A DNA stretch of 64,000 bases from an uncultured Clostridia bacterium (GTDB lineage: Bacteria > Bacillota > Clostridia > TANB77 > CAG-508): the NCBI GenBank assembly GCA_948805675.1, contig CAQIBN010000009.1, positions 1 to 64,000 on the forward strand, given 5' to 3'. Of this stretch, positions 40,030 through 48,755 are shown in pieces. A program made the translations under genes and the position numbers. How positions within the stretch are numbered: the first letter of the stretch is position 1; each line of letters opens with the position of its first letter. The notes below the pieces were generated by a model, which ran no database searches, was not told where the DNA came from, and saw nothing but the letters and a program-made list of their open reading frames with translations.

Positions 40030-41031
40030 CTATTTCATAGCTTCTTCTATAGCTACTGCTACTGCTACTGTTGCTCCAACCATTGGATTATTTCCCATTC
40101 CAATTAGTCCCATCATTTCAACATGTGCTGGAACTGATGATGAACCTGCAAATTGTGCATCTGAGTGCATTCTTCCCATTGTATCTGTCATACCATAAGA
40201 AGCTGGTCCTGCTGCCATATTATCTGGATGAAGTGTTCTTCCTGTTCCTCCACCAGAAGCAACTGAGAAGTATTTCTTTCCTTGTTCAATACATTCTTTT
40301 TTGTATGTACCTGCAACTGGATGTTGGAATCTTGTTGGGTTTGTAGAGTTACCTGTAATAGAAACATCTACTTTTTCCATATGCATTATTGCTACACCTT
40401 CTCTAACATCATTTGCACCATAACATTTTACTTTTGCTCTTTCCCCATCAGAATAAGCAATTTCTTCTACTACATTTACTTTTCCAGTAAAGAAGTCGAA
40501 ATCTGTTTTTACATATGTAAATCCATTAATTCTTGATATTACTTGTGCTGCATCTTTTCCTAAACCATTTAATATAACTCTTAAAGGTTCTTTTCTAACT
40601 TTATTTGCAGATTTTGCAATACCAATTGCACCTTCTGCTGCTGCAAAACTTTCATGTCCTGCTAAAAATGCAAAACATTTAGTTTCTTCTGATAATAACA
40701 TTGATGCTAAATTTCCATGTCCTAAACCTACTTTTCTGTCATCTGCAACAGAGCCTGGAATGCAAAAAGCTTGTAACCCTTCTCCAATTGCTTTAGCAGC
40801 ATCTGCTGCCTTTGTGTATCCTTTTTTAATTGCAATTGCAGCACCTAAAGTATATGCCCAAGATGCATTTTCAAAACAAATCGGTTGTACTCCTTTTACT
40901 ATTTCATATGGATTAAATCCTTTTTCTTTACATATATTTAATGCATCATCAAAATCTTTAATTCCGTATTTTTCCATTACTGGTTTAATCTGGTCTATTC
41001 TTCTTTCATAACTTTCAAATGTTACTGCCAT
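40030..41031 (-). CDS. GGGtGRT family protein
   Basis: 333 residues, intact, with the name motif SGGGTGRTLHP near 275. Other conserved blocks are GLGHGNLASMLLSEETKCFAFLAGHESFAAAEGA and the Gly/Met-rich end MGLIGMGNNPMVGATVAVAVAIEEAM. The family is widespread in anaerobes, of unknown biochemical role, and almost always sits next to an Fe-S scaffold gene, as here. Codon use is more biased, suggesting high expression. It contains TAC-GGA (CGG out of phase) without effect. Confidence 0.9.
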   Translation of the reverse strand: MAVTFESYERRIDQIKPVMEKYGIKDFDDALNICKEKGFNPYEIVKGVQPICFENASWAYTLGAAIAIKKGYTKAADAAKAIGEGLQAFCIPGSVADDRKVGLGHGNLASMLLSEETKCFAFLAGHESFAAAEGAIGIAKSANKVRKEPLRVILNGLGKDAAQVISRINGFTYVKTDFDFFTGKVNVVEEIAYSDGERAKVKCYGANDVREGVAIMHMEKVDVSITGNSTNPTRFQHPVAGTYKKECIEQGKKYFSVASGGGTGRTLHPDNMAAGPASYGMTDTMGRMHSDAQFAGSSSVPAHVEMMGLIGMGNNPMVGATVAVAVAIEEAMK

Positions 41032-41142
41032 TATTCTTACCTCCTACTTTTTCTACTACTTAAATTTTCTTACAATACTTATAATACACTGATTTATTTC
41101 ATCTTTCTGCATTTTATTTTTTATAAATCAATATATAAGCTT

Positions 41143-41835
41143 TTATTCTTTTCTTGGGTCAATTTTCTTAACGGCTTCATCAAATCTTCCATATTTTCCA
41201 GAAGCCTTTTCAATTGCTTCCATTGGTTCAATTCCAGCTTTAATATTATCCATCATTTTTCCTAAGTTTACATATTTATAACCAATTATTTGGTCATCTT
41301 TATCTAAACCTATTTCTACTATGTATCCTTCTGCAAGTTCTAGATATCTTGGACCTTTAACTTTTGTAGAATAAATTGTACCTACTTGGCTTCTATGTCC
41401 CTTTCCTAAATCTTCAAGTCCTGCACCTATTGGAAGTCCTCCTTCTGAAAATGCAGATTGTGTTCTACCATATACTATTTGTAAAAATAATTCTCTCATA
41501 GCAGTATTTATAGCATCACATACTAAATCTGTATTTAATGCTTCTAATATTGTTTTACCTACTAAAATTTCTCCTGCCATAGCAGCTGAATGTGTCATTC
41601 CTGAACATCCAATTGTTTCTACTAAAGCTTCTTCAATAATTCCTTCTTTTACATTTAAAGTTAATTTACATGCTCCTTGTTGTGGTGCACACCATCCAAT
41701 ACCATGTGTTAACCCTGAAATATCTTTTATTTCTTTTGATTTTACCCATTTTCCTTCCTCTGGAATTGGTGCTGGCCCATGGTCTACTCCTTTTGCTACA
41801 GGGCACATATTTTCTACTTCTTTTGAATATATCAT
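41143..41835 (-). CDS. NifU/IscU-like iron-sulfur scaffold protein
   Basis: 230 residues. It shows GIGWCAPQQGACKLTLNVKEGIIEEALVETIGCSGMTHSAAMAGEILVGKTILEAL, with Cys positions that fit a scaffold fold, followed by a C-terminal extension. The start at 41835 follows AAAGGAGC. It is in tandem with the GGGtGRT gene about 110 nt downstream, a pairing known in clostridia and archaea. It probably supports metal-cluster assembly for a linked enzyme. Confidence 0.8.
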   Translation of the reverse strand: MIYSKEVENMCPVAKGVDHGPAPIPEEGKWVKSKEIKDISGLTHGIGWCAPQQGACKLTLNVKEGIIEEALVETIGCSGMTHSAAMAGEILVGKTILEALNTDLVCDAINTAMRELFLQIVYGRTQSAFSEGGLPIGAGLEDLGKGHRSQVGTIYSTKVKGPRYLELAEGYIVEIGLDKDDQIIGYKYVNLGKMMDNIKAGIEPMEAIEKASGKYGRFDEAVKKIDPRKE

Positions 41836-42090
41836 ATTAATTAGCTCCTTTCTTGGTATATATCTTAATCTAGTAAGTTTTATAGATTCTTATAAATATA
41901 TATATGTTATTTAAAAGATTTTTTATTTTTAAATACATTTTGAATTTAATTATTGTTTAGAGTATATTGCATTTAAATATATTTTTATTTATATGAATTT
42001 CTCTTTTGAACAAATTATTTTTTCAATTAAATATATTTTTTAATATATCATTTATTTAAACATATTCTCATTTAATTTTAATATATATAT

Positions 42091-42133
42091 AATTTCTAGG
42101 AAATCTTTTATAAAATGCAATTTCCTAGAAATT
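42091..42133 (-). terminator. Terminator hairpin after gpmI
   Basis: AATTTCTAGGAAAT and ATTTCCTAGAAATT form a perfect stem about 45 nt past the gpmI stop. It resembles the hairpin at 25959. Confidence 0.55.
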
Positions 42134-42179
42134 AAAAATTATTATAAATTTCTTTATTACTTACTAGTTAAAAACATTT

Positions 42180-43713
42180 TTATTTCCTTATTAATAAACT
42201 TTCTCCTGTCATCTCTTTTGGTTTTTCTAAATTCATAATATCTAACATTGTTGGTGCTAAGTCTGCAAGTTTTCCCTCTTTTAATTGTACATTTTCCATT
42301 CCAACTAAAATAAGTGGAACAGGATTTGTTGTATGTGCTGTATGAGGCTCACCTGTTTTATAATCTATCATTTGTTCTGAATTTCCATGGTCTGCTGTAA
42401 TTAATAAAACACCATTTACTTCATTTATAGCTTCTAATACTCTTCCTAAAGCTTCATCTATTGTTTCTATAGCTTTAATTGCTGCTTCTAAACTTCCAGT
42501 ATGACCAACCATATCAGGATTAGCATAATTTAGTATTATATTATCATATTTTCTACATTTAATTGCTTCTATAACTCTTTGAGTTACTTCTAAAGCACTC
42601 ATTTCTGGTTTTAAATCATATGTTTCAACTCTTGGAGAAGGAATTAATATTCTATCTTCTCCTTTATATTGCTTTTCTTCTCCACCATTAAAGAAGAATG
42701 TAACATGTGCATATTTCTCTGTTTCGGCAATTCTTAACTGTGTTAAATCATGTTTGCTTATATATTCACCAAATGTATTTGTTAATCTTTCCTTTTTAAA
42801 TGCAATTTCTACATTTGGCATAGTTTCATCGTAAGGAGTCATACATACAAAATACAAATTTAATTCTTTTGTTTCAAACTCTTTGAAATCTTTATCCACT
42901 AATGTTCTTGTTATCTCTCTTGCTCTATCTGGTCTAAAGTTAAAAAATATTACAGAATCGTTTTTATCTATAGTAGCAATTTTAGTATCTCCATTACAAA
43001 TAACTGTTGGCTCTACAAACTCATCAAATACTTCTTTTTGATATGAACTTTCTATTGCAGAAATTGCTGATTGAGCTTTTTCTCCTATACCATTTACCAT
43101 TGCATTATAGCTTTTTTCTATTCTTTGCCATCTTTTATCTCTATCCATACTATAAAATCTTCCAGATATAGTAGCAATTTTTCCAATTCCTTTTTCTTTC
43201 ATTTTTTCTTCCAATTGCATTATATAACCTTCTGCTGATGCTGGTGGAGTATCTCTTCCATCTAAAAAACAATGTACATATACATCTTCAAAATCTTTCC
43301 TTTTAGCAAGTTCTAAAAGAGCGAATAAATGACGCATATGACTATGAACTCCGTCCATCAGATAAAAGTCCCATAATGTGTAATTTAGAATTATTTTGTT
43401 TACAGTTTTCTATTGCTTTTACAAATTCTGGTACACTAAAGAAATCTCCATCTTCTATCGATTTTGTTATTCTTGTTAATTCTTGATATACTATTCTTCC
43501 TGCTCCAATATTTGTATGACCAACTTCTGAATTTCCCATTTGACCTTCTGGAAGACCTACATTTAACCCACTTGTATATACATCTGTTGTAGGACATGTT
43601 TTCATTAGTTTATCTATGTTTGGAGTATTTGCGAGTTTTACTGCATTTCCTTTTTCATTGTTATTTTCTCCAAAACCATCCAATATCATTAGCATTGTAA
43701 GTTTTTTATCCAT
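42180..43713 (-). CDS. gpmI: Cofactor-independent phosphoglycerate mutase, one +1 shift at CGG
   Basis: 510 residues after recoding, exactly the family length. Residues 1-120 contain the metal Asp (LDGFG) and catalytic Ser62 in MGNSEVGHTNIGAGR. An in-phase CGG (43353-43351) carries an extra C after LLSDG; skipping it gives LLSDGGVHSHMRHLFALLELA, which is invariant in the family. DPDRARE-type and ADHGNSEQM metal sites follow. It interconverts 3- and 2-phosphoglycerate. Last gene of the gap-pgk-tpiA-gpmI operon. Confidence 0.96.
43351..43353 (-). other. In-frame CGG, +1 shift site (gpmI, Gly121)
   Basis: GAT-GGA-[C]GGA-GTT-CAT-AGT. 120 codons precede. It restores the DGGVHSH metal site. Confidence 0.92.
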
Positions 43714-43776
43714 TTTACTTTTACCGTCCTTTTTTATTTAATAATCTATATTTGTTCTTTCTTTAGTACTTTAAAA

Positions 43777-44532
43777 TTAATTTTTATCATAATTAACTAT
43801 TTTAGAAAATTCTTCTACTTTAAGACTTGCTCCACCTACTAATCCTCCATCAATATCTGATGTCTCAAATAATTCTTTTGCTATTTCAGATTTTACACTT
43901 CCTCCATACTGAATTATTACTTGTTCTGAAACTTCTTTTCCATAGATACTTTCTATTTCTTTTCTAATAGATTTTATGCTACTATTGGCATCTTCTGAAG
44001 TGGCTGTTTTACCTGTTCCTATAGCCCATATAGGTTCATAGGCAATTATTACATTTTTTACTTGCTCATTTGATAACCCTTCTAATGCTAAACGAGTTTG
44101 TTGTTTAATTATTTCTTCTGTTTTTCCTTCTTCTCTTTGTTCTAAAGTTTCACCAACACATACAATTGGTTTCAACTCATTTGCAAAAGCTGATTTTATT
44201 TTTTTATTTACAGTTTCATCGGTTTCAGCATAATATTGTCTTCTTTCAGAATGTCCTATTATAACATATTCTACTCCAATTACTTTTAACATTTTTCCAG
44301 AAACTTCTCCTGTATATGCACCATTTTCTTCCCAATGCATATTTTGTGCACCTATTTTTATATTTGTATTTTGTACTGTAAGTAGAGCATAAAATAAATC
44401 TGTATATGGAACACAAAGAATTACTTCATTTTTTGTGTCTTTTACTAGTGGTGCTATTTCATCTATAAATTTTATTGTTTCGTCTGGAAGCATATTCATC
44501 TTCCAATTTCCTGCAATTACTTTTCTTCTCAT
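43777..44532 (-). CDS. tpiA: Triosephosphate isomerase
   Basis: 251 residues, intact: GNWKMN (Lys about 12), IIGHSERR (His about 97), the catalytic Glu in AYEPIWAIGTGKTAT and the phosphate-loop QYGGSVK. It interconverts dihydroxyacetone phosphate and glyceraldehyde-3-phosphate. It lies between pgk and gpmI. Confidence 0.98.
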   Translation of the reverse strand: MRRKVIAGNWKMNMLPDETIKFIDEIAPLVKDTKNEVILCVPYTDLFYALLTVQNTNIKIGAQNMHWEENGAYTGEVSGKMLKVIGVEYVIIGHSERRQYYAETDETVNKKIKSAFANELKPIVCVGETLEQREEGKTEEIIKQQTRLALEGLSNEQVKNVIIAYEPIWAIGTGKTATSEDANSSIKSIRKEIESIYGKEVSEQVIIQYGGSVKSEIAKELFETSDIDGGLVGGASLKVEEFSKIVNYDKN

Positions 44533-44671
44533 GTTTTAACCTCCTATTGATTCATTCTTATTTTTCACAAAATAAATCTACAATAATATTATTTTTTATT
44601 ATAATGTTAATGATTTATGCCATACATAGTCATATCGCCTCTTCTATATGGGTACAATTGATATAATAATA

Positions 44672-45860
44672 CTATTTATCCATTAAACATTCTATTCCAG
44701 GTAATTTCTTTCCTTCTAAAAATTCAAGTGATGCTCCTCCACCTGTTGAAATATGAGTAAATTTATTTGATAATCCTGCTTTTTCTACTGCTGCTGCTGA
44801 ATCTCCTCCACCAATAATAGTAATGCTATTAGTCATTTCTGATAATGTTTTAGCAATTTCATTTGTTCCTATTGCAAATTTATCAAATTCAAATAAACCG
44901 CACTGGTCCATTCCATATAACAGTTTTTGCATTTTTCAATTCTTCTTTATAAAATTTTATTGTTTCATCTCCAATATCAAATCCTTCCCAACCATCAGGA
45001 ATTTCTGTCCATGAAACTGTTTTTGTTTCTGTATTTGGATCAAATTCCTTTCCTAATCTTGTATCAACTGGAAGCATGAATTTTACACCTTTTTTACTTG
45101 CTTTTTCCATTAATTCTTTTGCTAAATCTAGTTTATCTAACTCACAAATTGAATTTCCTACATTATAACCTTGTGCTTTAAAGAAAGTATATGCCATTGC
45201 CCCACCAATCATAAGTGTATCTACTTTTTCTAATAAACTATTAATTACTCCAATTTTATCTGAAACTTTCTTACCACCTAAAATTGCAACAAATGGTCTT
45301 TGTGGATTTTCTAAAGCACTTCCTAAAAAGTTTAGTTCTTTTTCTATTAAAAATCCTGATACTGCTGGAATGTAATCTGCAATTCCTGCTGTTGAACTAT
45401 GTGCTCTATGAGCTGTTCCAAATGCATCATTTACAAATATTTCTGCCATAGATGCAAGTTCTTTTGAAAATTCTGGGTCGTTTTTTTCTTCTCTTGAATC
45501 AAATCTAACATTTTCTAATAATACAATATCACCATTTTTCATATTAGATGTTAATTGTTTTGCACTTTCTCCAATTATATCTTGTGCTAAGGTAATTTCT
45601 TTACCTAATAAATTAGATAATTCTTTAGCTACTGGAGCTAAAGAAAACTCTTTGTTTACTTCTCCTTTTGGTCTTCCTAAATGAGATGCTAAAATCACTT
45701 TACAATCATTTTCAAGTAAATATTTAATTGTATCTAGTGCTCCTACTATTCTTCTATTATCTGTAATGTTTCCATTTTCATCAATTGGTACATTAAAGTC
45801 ACATCTTACAAATACTCTTTTGTTTTTTAAATCTATATCCTTTACTGTTTTTTTATTCAT
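44672..45860 (-). CDS. pgk: Phosphoglycerate kinase, one +1 shift at CGG
   Basis: 395 residues after recoding, the family length. The N-domain has RCDFNVP, SHLGRPKG and the basic patch NDAFGTAHRAHSS. The hinge and C-domain follow. An in-phase CGG (44900-44898) with an extra C follows TVIWNGPV; skipping it gives TVIWNGPVGLFEFDKFAIGTNEIAK, the conserved nucleotide-binding block, and the gene ends in GGGDSAAAVEKAG...STGGGASLEFLEGK. It makes ATP from 1,3-bisphosphoglycerate. Confidence 0.96.
44898..44900 (-). other. In-frame CGG, +1 shift site (pgk, Gly321)
   Basis: CCA-GTG-[C]GGT-TTA-TTT-GAA. 320 codons precede. It restores the NGPxGxFE motif. Confidence 0.92.
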
Positions 45861-46023
45861 AAAAATCCATTCCTTTCCCGCTTTGCTTATAAGGTACTAA
45901 ATACAAACATAAAACCTTAAGCTCATTTATTTTAAGCTATCATCCTATATTAACTGATAATCATTGCTAATCCTTAATATTAATTATGAATCACCAATGG
46001 TTATTAGTTAATTTTTATAGATA

Positions 46024-46058
46024 CTGTAGGGCAGACTATTTTTTTGCCTGCCCTACAG
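46024..46058 (-). terminator. Hairpin after gap
   Basis: CTGTAGGGCAG and CTGCCCTACAG form a perfect 11-bp stem 10 nt past the gap stop, with a weak downstream T-rich run. It may partly separate gap from pgk. Confidence 0.65.
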
Positions 46059-46067
46059 AATTTATTT

Positions 46068-47087
46068 TTATTTGCCTAATTCTGCAAAGTATTTAATTGT
46101 TCTTACCATTTGGCTTGTATATGAATTTTCATTATCATACCATGAAACAACTTGAACTTGGTATAAATCTTCTGATATTTTTGTTACCATTGTTTGTGTT
46201 GCATCAAATAAAGAACCATATCTAATTCCTATTATATCTGAAGAAACTAATAATTCTTCTGTATAACCAAAAGATTGGTTAGAAGCTTTTTTCATAGCTT
46301 CATTAATTTTTTCTACTGTTATATCTGTTCCTTTAACTACTGCTGTTAATATAGTAGTTGAACCTGTTGGAACTGGTACTCTTTGAGCTGAACCTATTAA
46401 TTTTCCATTTAATTCTGGAATAACTAATCCAATTGCCTTTGCTGCACCTGTTGAATTTGGAACAATATTTACACTTGCTGCTCTTGCTCTTCTTAAGTCT
46501 GCTTTTCTATGTGGACCATCTAATAACATTTGGTCACCAGTATATGCATGTATTGTTGACATTATTCCTGATTGAATAGGTGCATATTTATTTAATGCAT
46601 TTGCCATTGGTGCTAAACAGTTTGTTGTACAAGAAGCTGCTGAAATGATTGTATCATCTTTTGTTAAGATATTTTCATTTACACCAAAAACTACAGTTGG
46701 TAATTCATTTCCAGCTGGCGCTGAAATAACAACCTTCTTAGCTCCTGCTATAATATGAGCATTTGCTCTTTCTTTATTTGTATAGAATCCTGTACATTCT
46801 AAAACTACATCTACTCCTATTTCTCCCCATGGTAATTCTTCTGCATCTTTTATAGCATATATTTTAATTTGTTTTCCATCTACTGTTATAGAATCTTCTC
46901 CTGCAACTACTGTATCTGCTTTTTCATATCTTCCTTGTGCAGAATCATATTTTAATAAATGAGCTAACATTTTAGGACTTGTTAAATCATTAATTGCAAC
47001 GATTTCATACCCTTCTGCTCCAAACATTTGTCTAAAAGCTAGACGTCCTATACGTCCAAATCCATTAATAGCTACTTTTACTGACAT
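46068..47087 (-). CDS. gap: Glyceraldehyde-3-phosphate dehydrogenase
   Basis: 339 residues, intact: VAINGFGRIGRLAFR (NAD-binding), the catalytic Cys in SAASCTTNCLAP (about 153), HAYTGDQ, RARAASVNIVPNSTGAAKAIG and SWYDNENSYTSQM. First gene of the lower-glycolysis group, with a strong promoter upstream. It makes 1,3-bisphosphoglycerate. Confidence 0.98.
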   Translation of the reverse strand: MSVKVAINGFGRIGRLAFRQMFGAEGYEIVAINDLTSPKMLAHLLKYDSAQGRYEKADTVVAGEDSITVDGKQIKIYAIKDAEELPWGEIGVDVVLECTGFYTNKERANAHIIAGAKKVVISAPAGNELPTVVFGVNENILTKDDTIISAASCTTNCLAPMANALNKYAPIQSGIMSTIHAYTGDQMLLDGPHRKADLRRARAASVNIVPNSTGAAKAIGLVIPELNGKLIGSAQRVPVPTGSTTILTAVVKGTDITVEKINEAMKKASNQSFGYTEELLVSSDIIGIRYGSLFDATQTMVTKISEDLYQVQVVSWYDNENSYTSQMVRTIKYFAELGK

Positions 47088-47150
47088 AAAAAAACTCCTC
47101 CATTCTGATGCATAAAAAGCATCTTTTTCTAATTATAAATAATCATTGCT

Positions 47151-47179
47151 ATTGTATATCAAAAAAGAATACTTTTCAA
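47151..47179 (-). promoter_or_regulatory. SigA-type promoter of gap
   Basis: On the minus strand TTGAAA (47174-47179), a 17-nt spacer and TACAAT (47151-47156) precede gap by about 60 nt. The start codon follows GGAGGAG. Confidence 0.65.
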
Positions 47180-47330
47180 GTACTCTTTCAATTTTTGTAG
47201 CATTTTTTTCCAAATATAGAATGTTTGAGAAAATGCTAAGAAAATCGGCTACAAAAAGTTTCCAAAAAGGACAGAATATTTTGACAATTTTTAGTAACCT
47301 ATCCTCTTAGCATTTTGTCAAATTTAACAC
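47180..47330 (-). repeat. Nested inverted repeats upstream of gap
   Basis: AAAATGCTAAGA (about 47230) pairs perfectly with TCTTAGCATTTT (about 47310). GTAGCATTTT pairs with AAAATGCTA, and TTTTTGTAGC with GCTACAAAAA. These pairings compete. A copy of the hairpin family ending TTTTGACAATTTTT lies at 47256-47293. It is either the spoVT terminator or a regulatory region. Confidence 0.45.
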
Positions 47331-47344
47331 TTGGCACATAGCAG

Positions 47345-47899
47345 TTATATTTCCATTTGTGTTCCTAAGAAACTTGCAGCTGATTGTACAACTTTTTGCT
47401 CTACTTCTGACATTTTTGTATTTGAGTCTTTAGACAATAAAATTACAGTTCCTATTACATCACCATCAGCAATTATTGGATATACAACTTGTGCATTATT
47501 TTTTCTCTCTTTATTATCATTTTTTGTTATTGGTATAGATGTATCATTATTTTCTTTACTATTATAGTTCTCTTTTTCATCCATAATTTTTTCTAATTCT
47601 TCACTAATTCCTTGCTCTAAGTATTCTTTTTTAGAACCTCCAGAAACTGCAATAACAGTATCTTTATCTGTTATACATGCAATATGACCTGTTGTTTTTG
47701 CAAGTGTTTCAGCATATTCTGTTGCAAACTCAGATAGTTCTCCAATAGGTGAATATTTTTTTAATATAACTTCACCTTCTTTATCTGTAAATATTTCTAA
47801 TGGGTCACCCTCTTTTATTCTTAATGTTTTTCTAATTTCTTTTGGAATAACAACTCTTCCTAAATCATCTATTCTTCTTACTACTCCTGTTGCTTTCAT
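47345..47899 (-). CDS. spoVT: Sporulation regulator SpoVT (AbrB family)
   Basis: 184 residues from the ATG at 47899, which follows AAGGAGGG; an in-frame extension to 47962 lacks a binding site. An N-terminal swapped-hairpin AbrB domain (MKATGVVRRIDDLGRVVIPKEIRKTLRIKEGDPLEIF) is followed by a GAF-like C-terminal domain. It regulates SigG-dependent genes in the forespore. The middle (about 115-140) holds an extra Asn/Lys-rich insertion. Confidence 0.92.
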   Translation of the reverse strand: MKATGVVRRIDDLGRVVIPKEIRKTLRIKEGDPLEIFTDKEGEVILKKYSPIGELSEFATEYAETLAKTTGHIACITDKDTVIAVSGGSKKEYLEQGISEELEKIMDEKENYNSKENNDTSIPITKNDNKERKNNAQVVYPIIADGDVIGTVILLSKDSNTKMSEVEQKVVQSAASFLGTQMEI

Positions 47900-48038
47900 T
47901 TTTTCCCTCCTTGTTTTTTGTTTTATAATTTTATTATTACAAATCAGGAAAAAATTATGCAAAATTTTTGATTTTAAAAATTGATTTATTCAAATAATTA
48001 AAAGGAATAATTTGTATATTACATTCTTTTATTTTTTT

Positions 48039-48689
48039 TTAATCTTTTGCAATTGTAACAATTCCCACTTCTTTACATCCTGCTTCTTTTAGTATTTTTG
48101 CACATTCATTAACAGTACTTCCTGTTGTAAATATATCATCTAATAATACTACTTTTTTATTTACAATCCTTTCTGCATTTTTAATTTTATATACACCTTT
48201 TATATTATATTCTCTCTGTTTTTTATTTAAAGAACTTTGTGCTACTATATTCTTTGTTTTTATAAGAACTCTATTGTGTAATTTTATATTTTTTATTTTA
48301 TATACTAAATCTTTAGCAATTAACTCACTTTGATTATAACCTCTTTTCTTCATTCTATCTTTATGTATAGGCACAGGAATTAACACATCATATTTTTTTA
48401 TAAACTCTATATTTTCTTTACAGTTTAGAATCATCTCTGAAAAGCTTCTATGTAAATAAGACTTTTCTTTAAATTTATAATCTAACATTCTTTGTCTAAT
48501 TATTCCTTCATATTTAAAAATATATAAATGGTCTTTAAAATTTTTATTATTATATGTATCAATGTTATTTAATGATTTAAATTTGATTATTTCCATACAT
48601 TGTTCACATATATATTTTTCACTTGTTTTTAAACATATTCCACACACTGGTGGAAAAATAAAATTAAGGACACAATCAAAAAAGTTCAT
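48039..48689 (-). CDS. comF: ComF-family phosphoribosyltransferase
   Basis: 216 residues. An N-terminal zinc finger (CGICLKTSEKYICEQC) is followed by a PRTase domain with VLIPVPIHKDRMKKRGYNQSELIA, the PRPP loop VVLLDDIFTTGSTVNECA and the end GIVTIAKD. Linked to DNA uptake in competent bacteria. It lies about 65 nt downstream of recD2. Confidence 0.92.
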   Translation of the reverse strand: MNFFDCVLNFIFPPVCGICLKTSEKYICEQCMEIIKFKSLNNIDTYNNKNFKDHLYIFKYEGIIRQRMLDYKFKEKSYLHRSFSEMILNCKENIEFIKKYDVLIPVPIHKDRMKKRGYNQSELIAKDLVYKIKNIKLHNRVLIKTKNIVAQSSLNKKQREYNIKGVYKIKNAERIVNKKVVLLDDIFTTGSTVNECAKILKEAGCKEVGIVTIAKD

Positions 48690-48755
48690 AATTCCTCCTT
48701 TTTATTTTTGTACCCCCTATTTAATTTATATATTTTATTAATTTAATATTAAATA

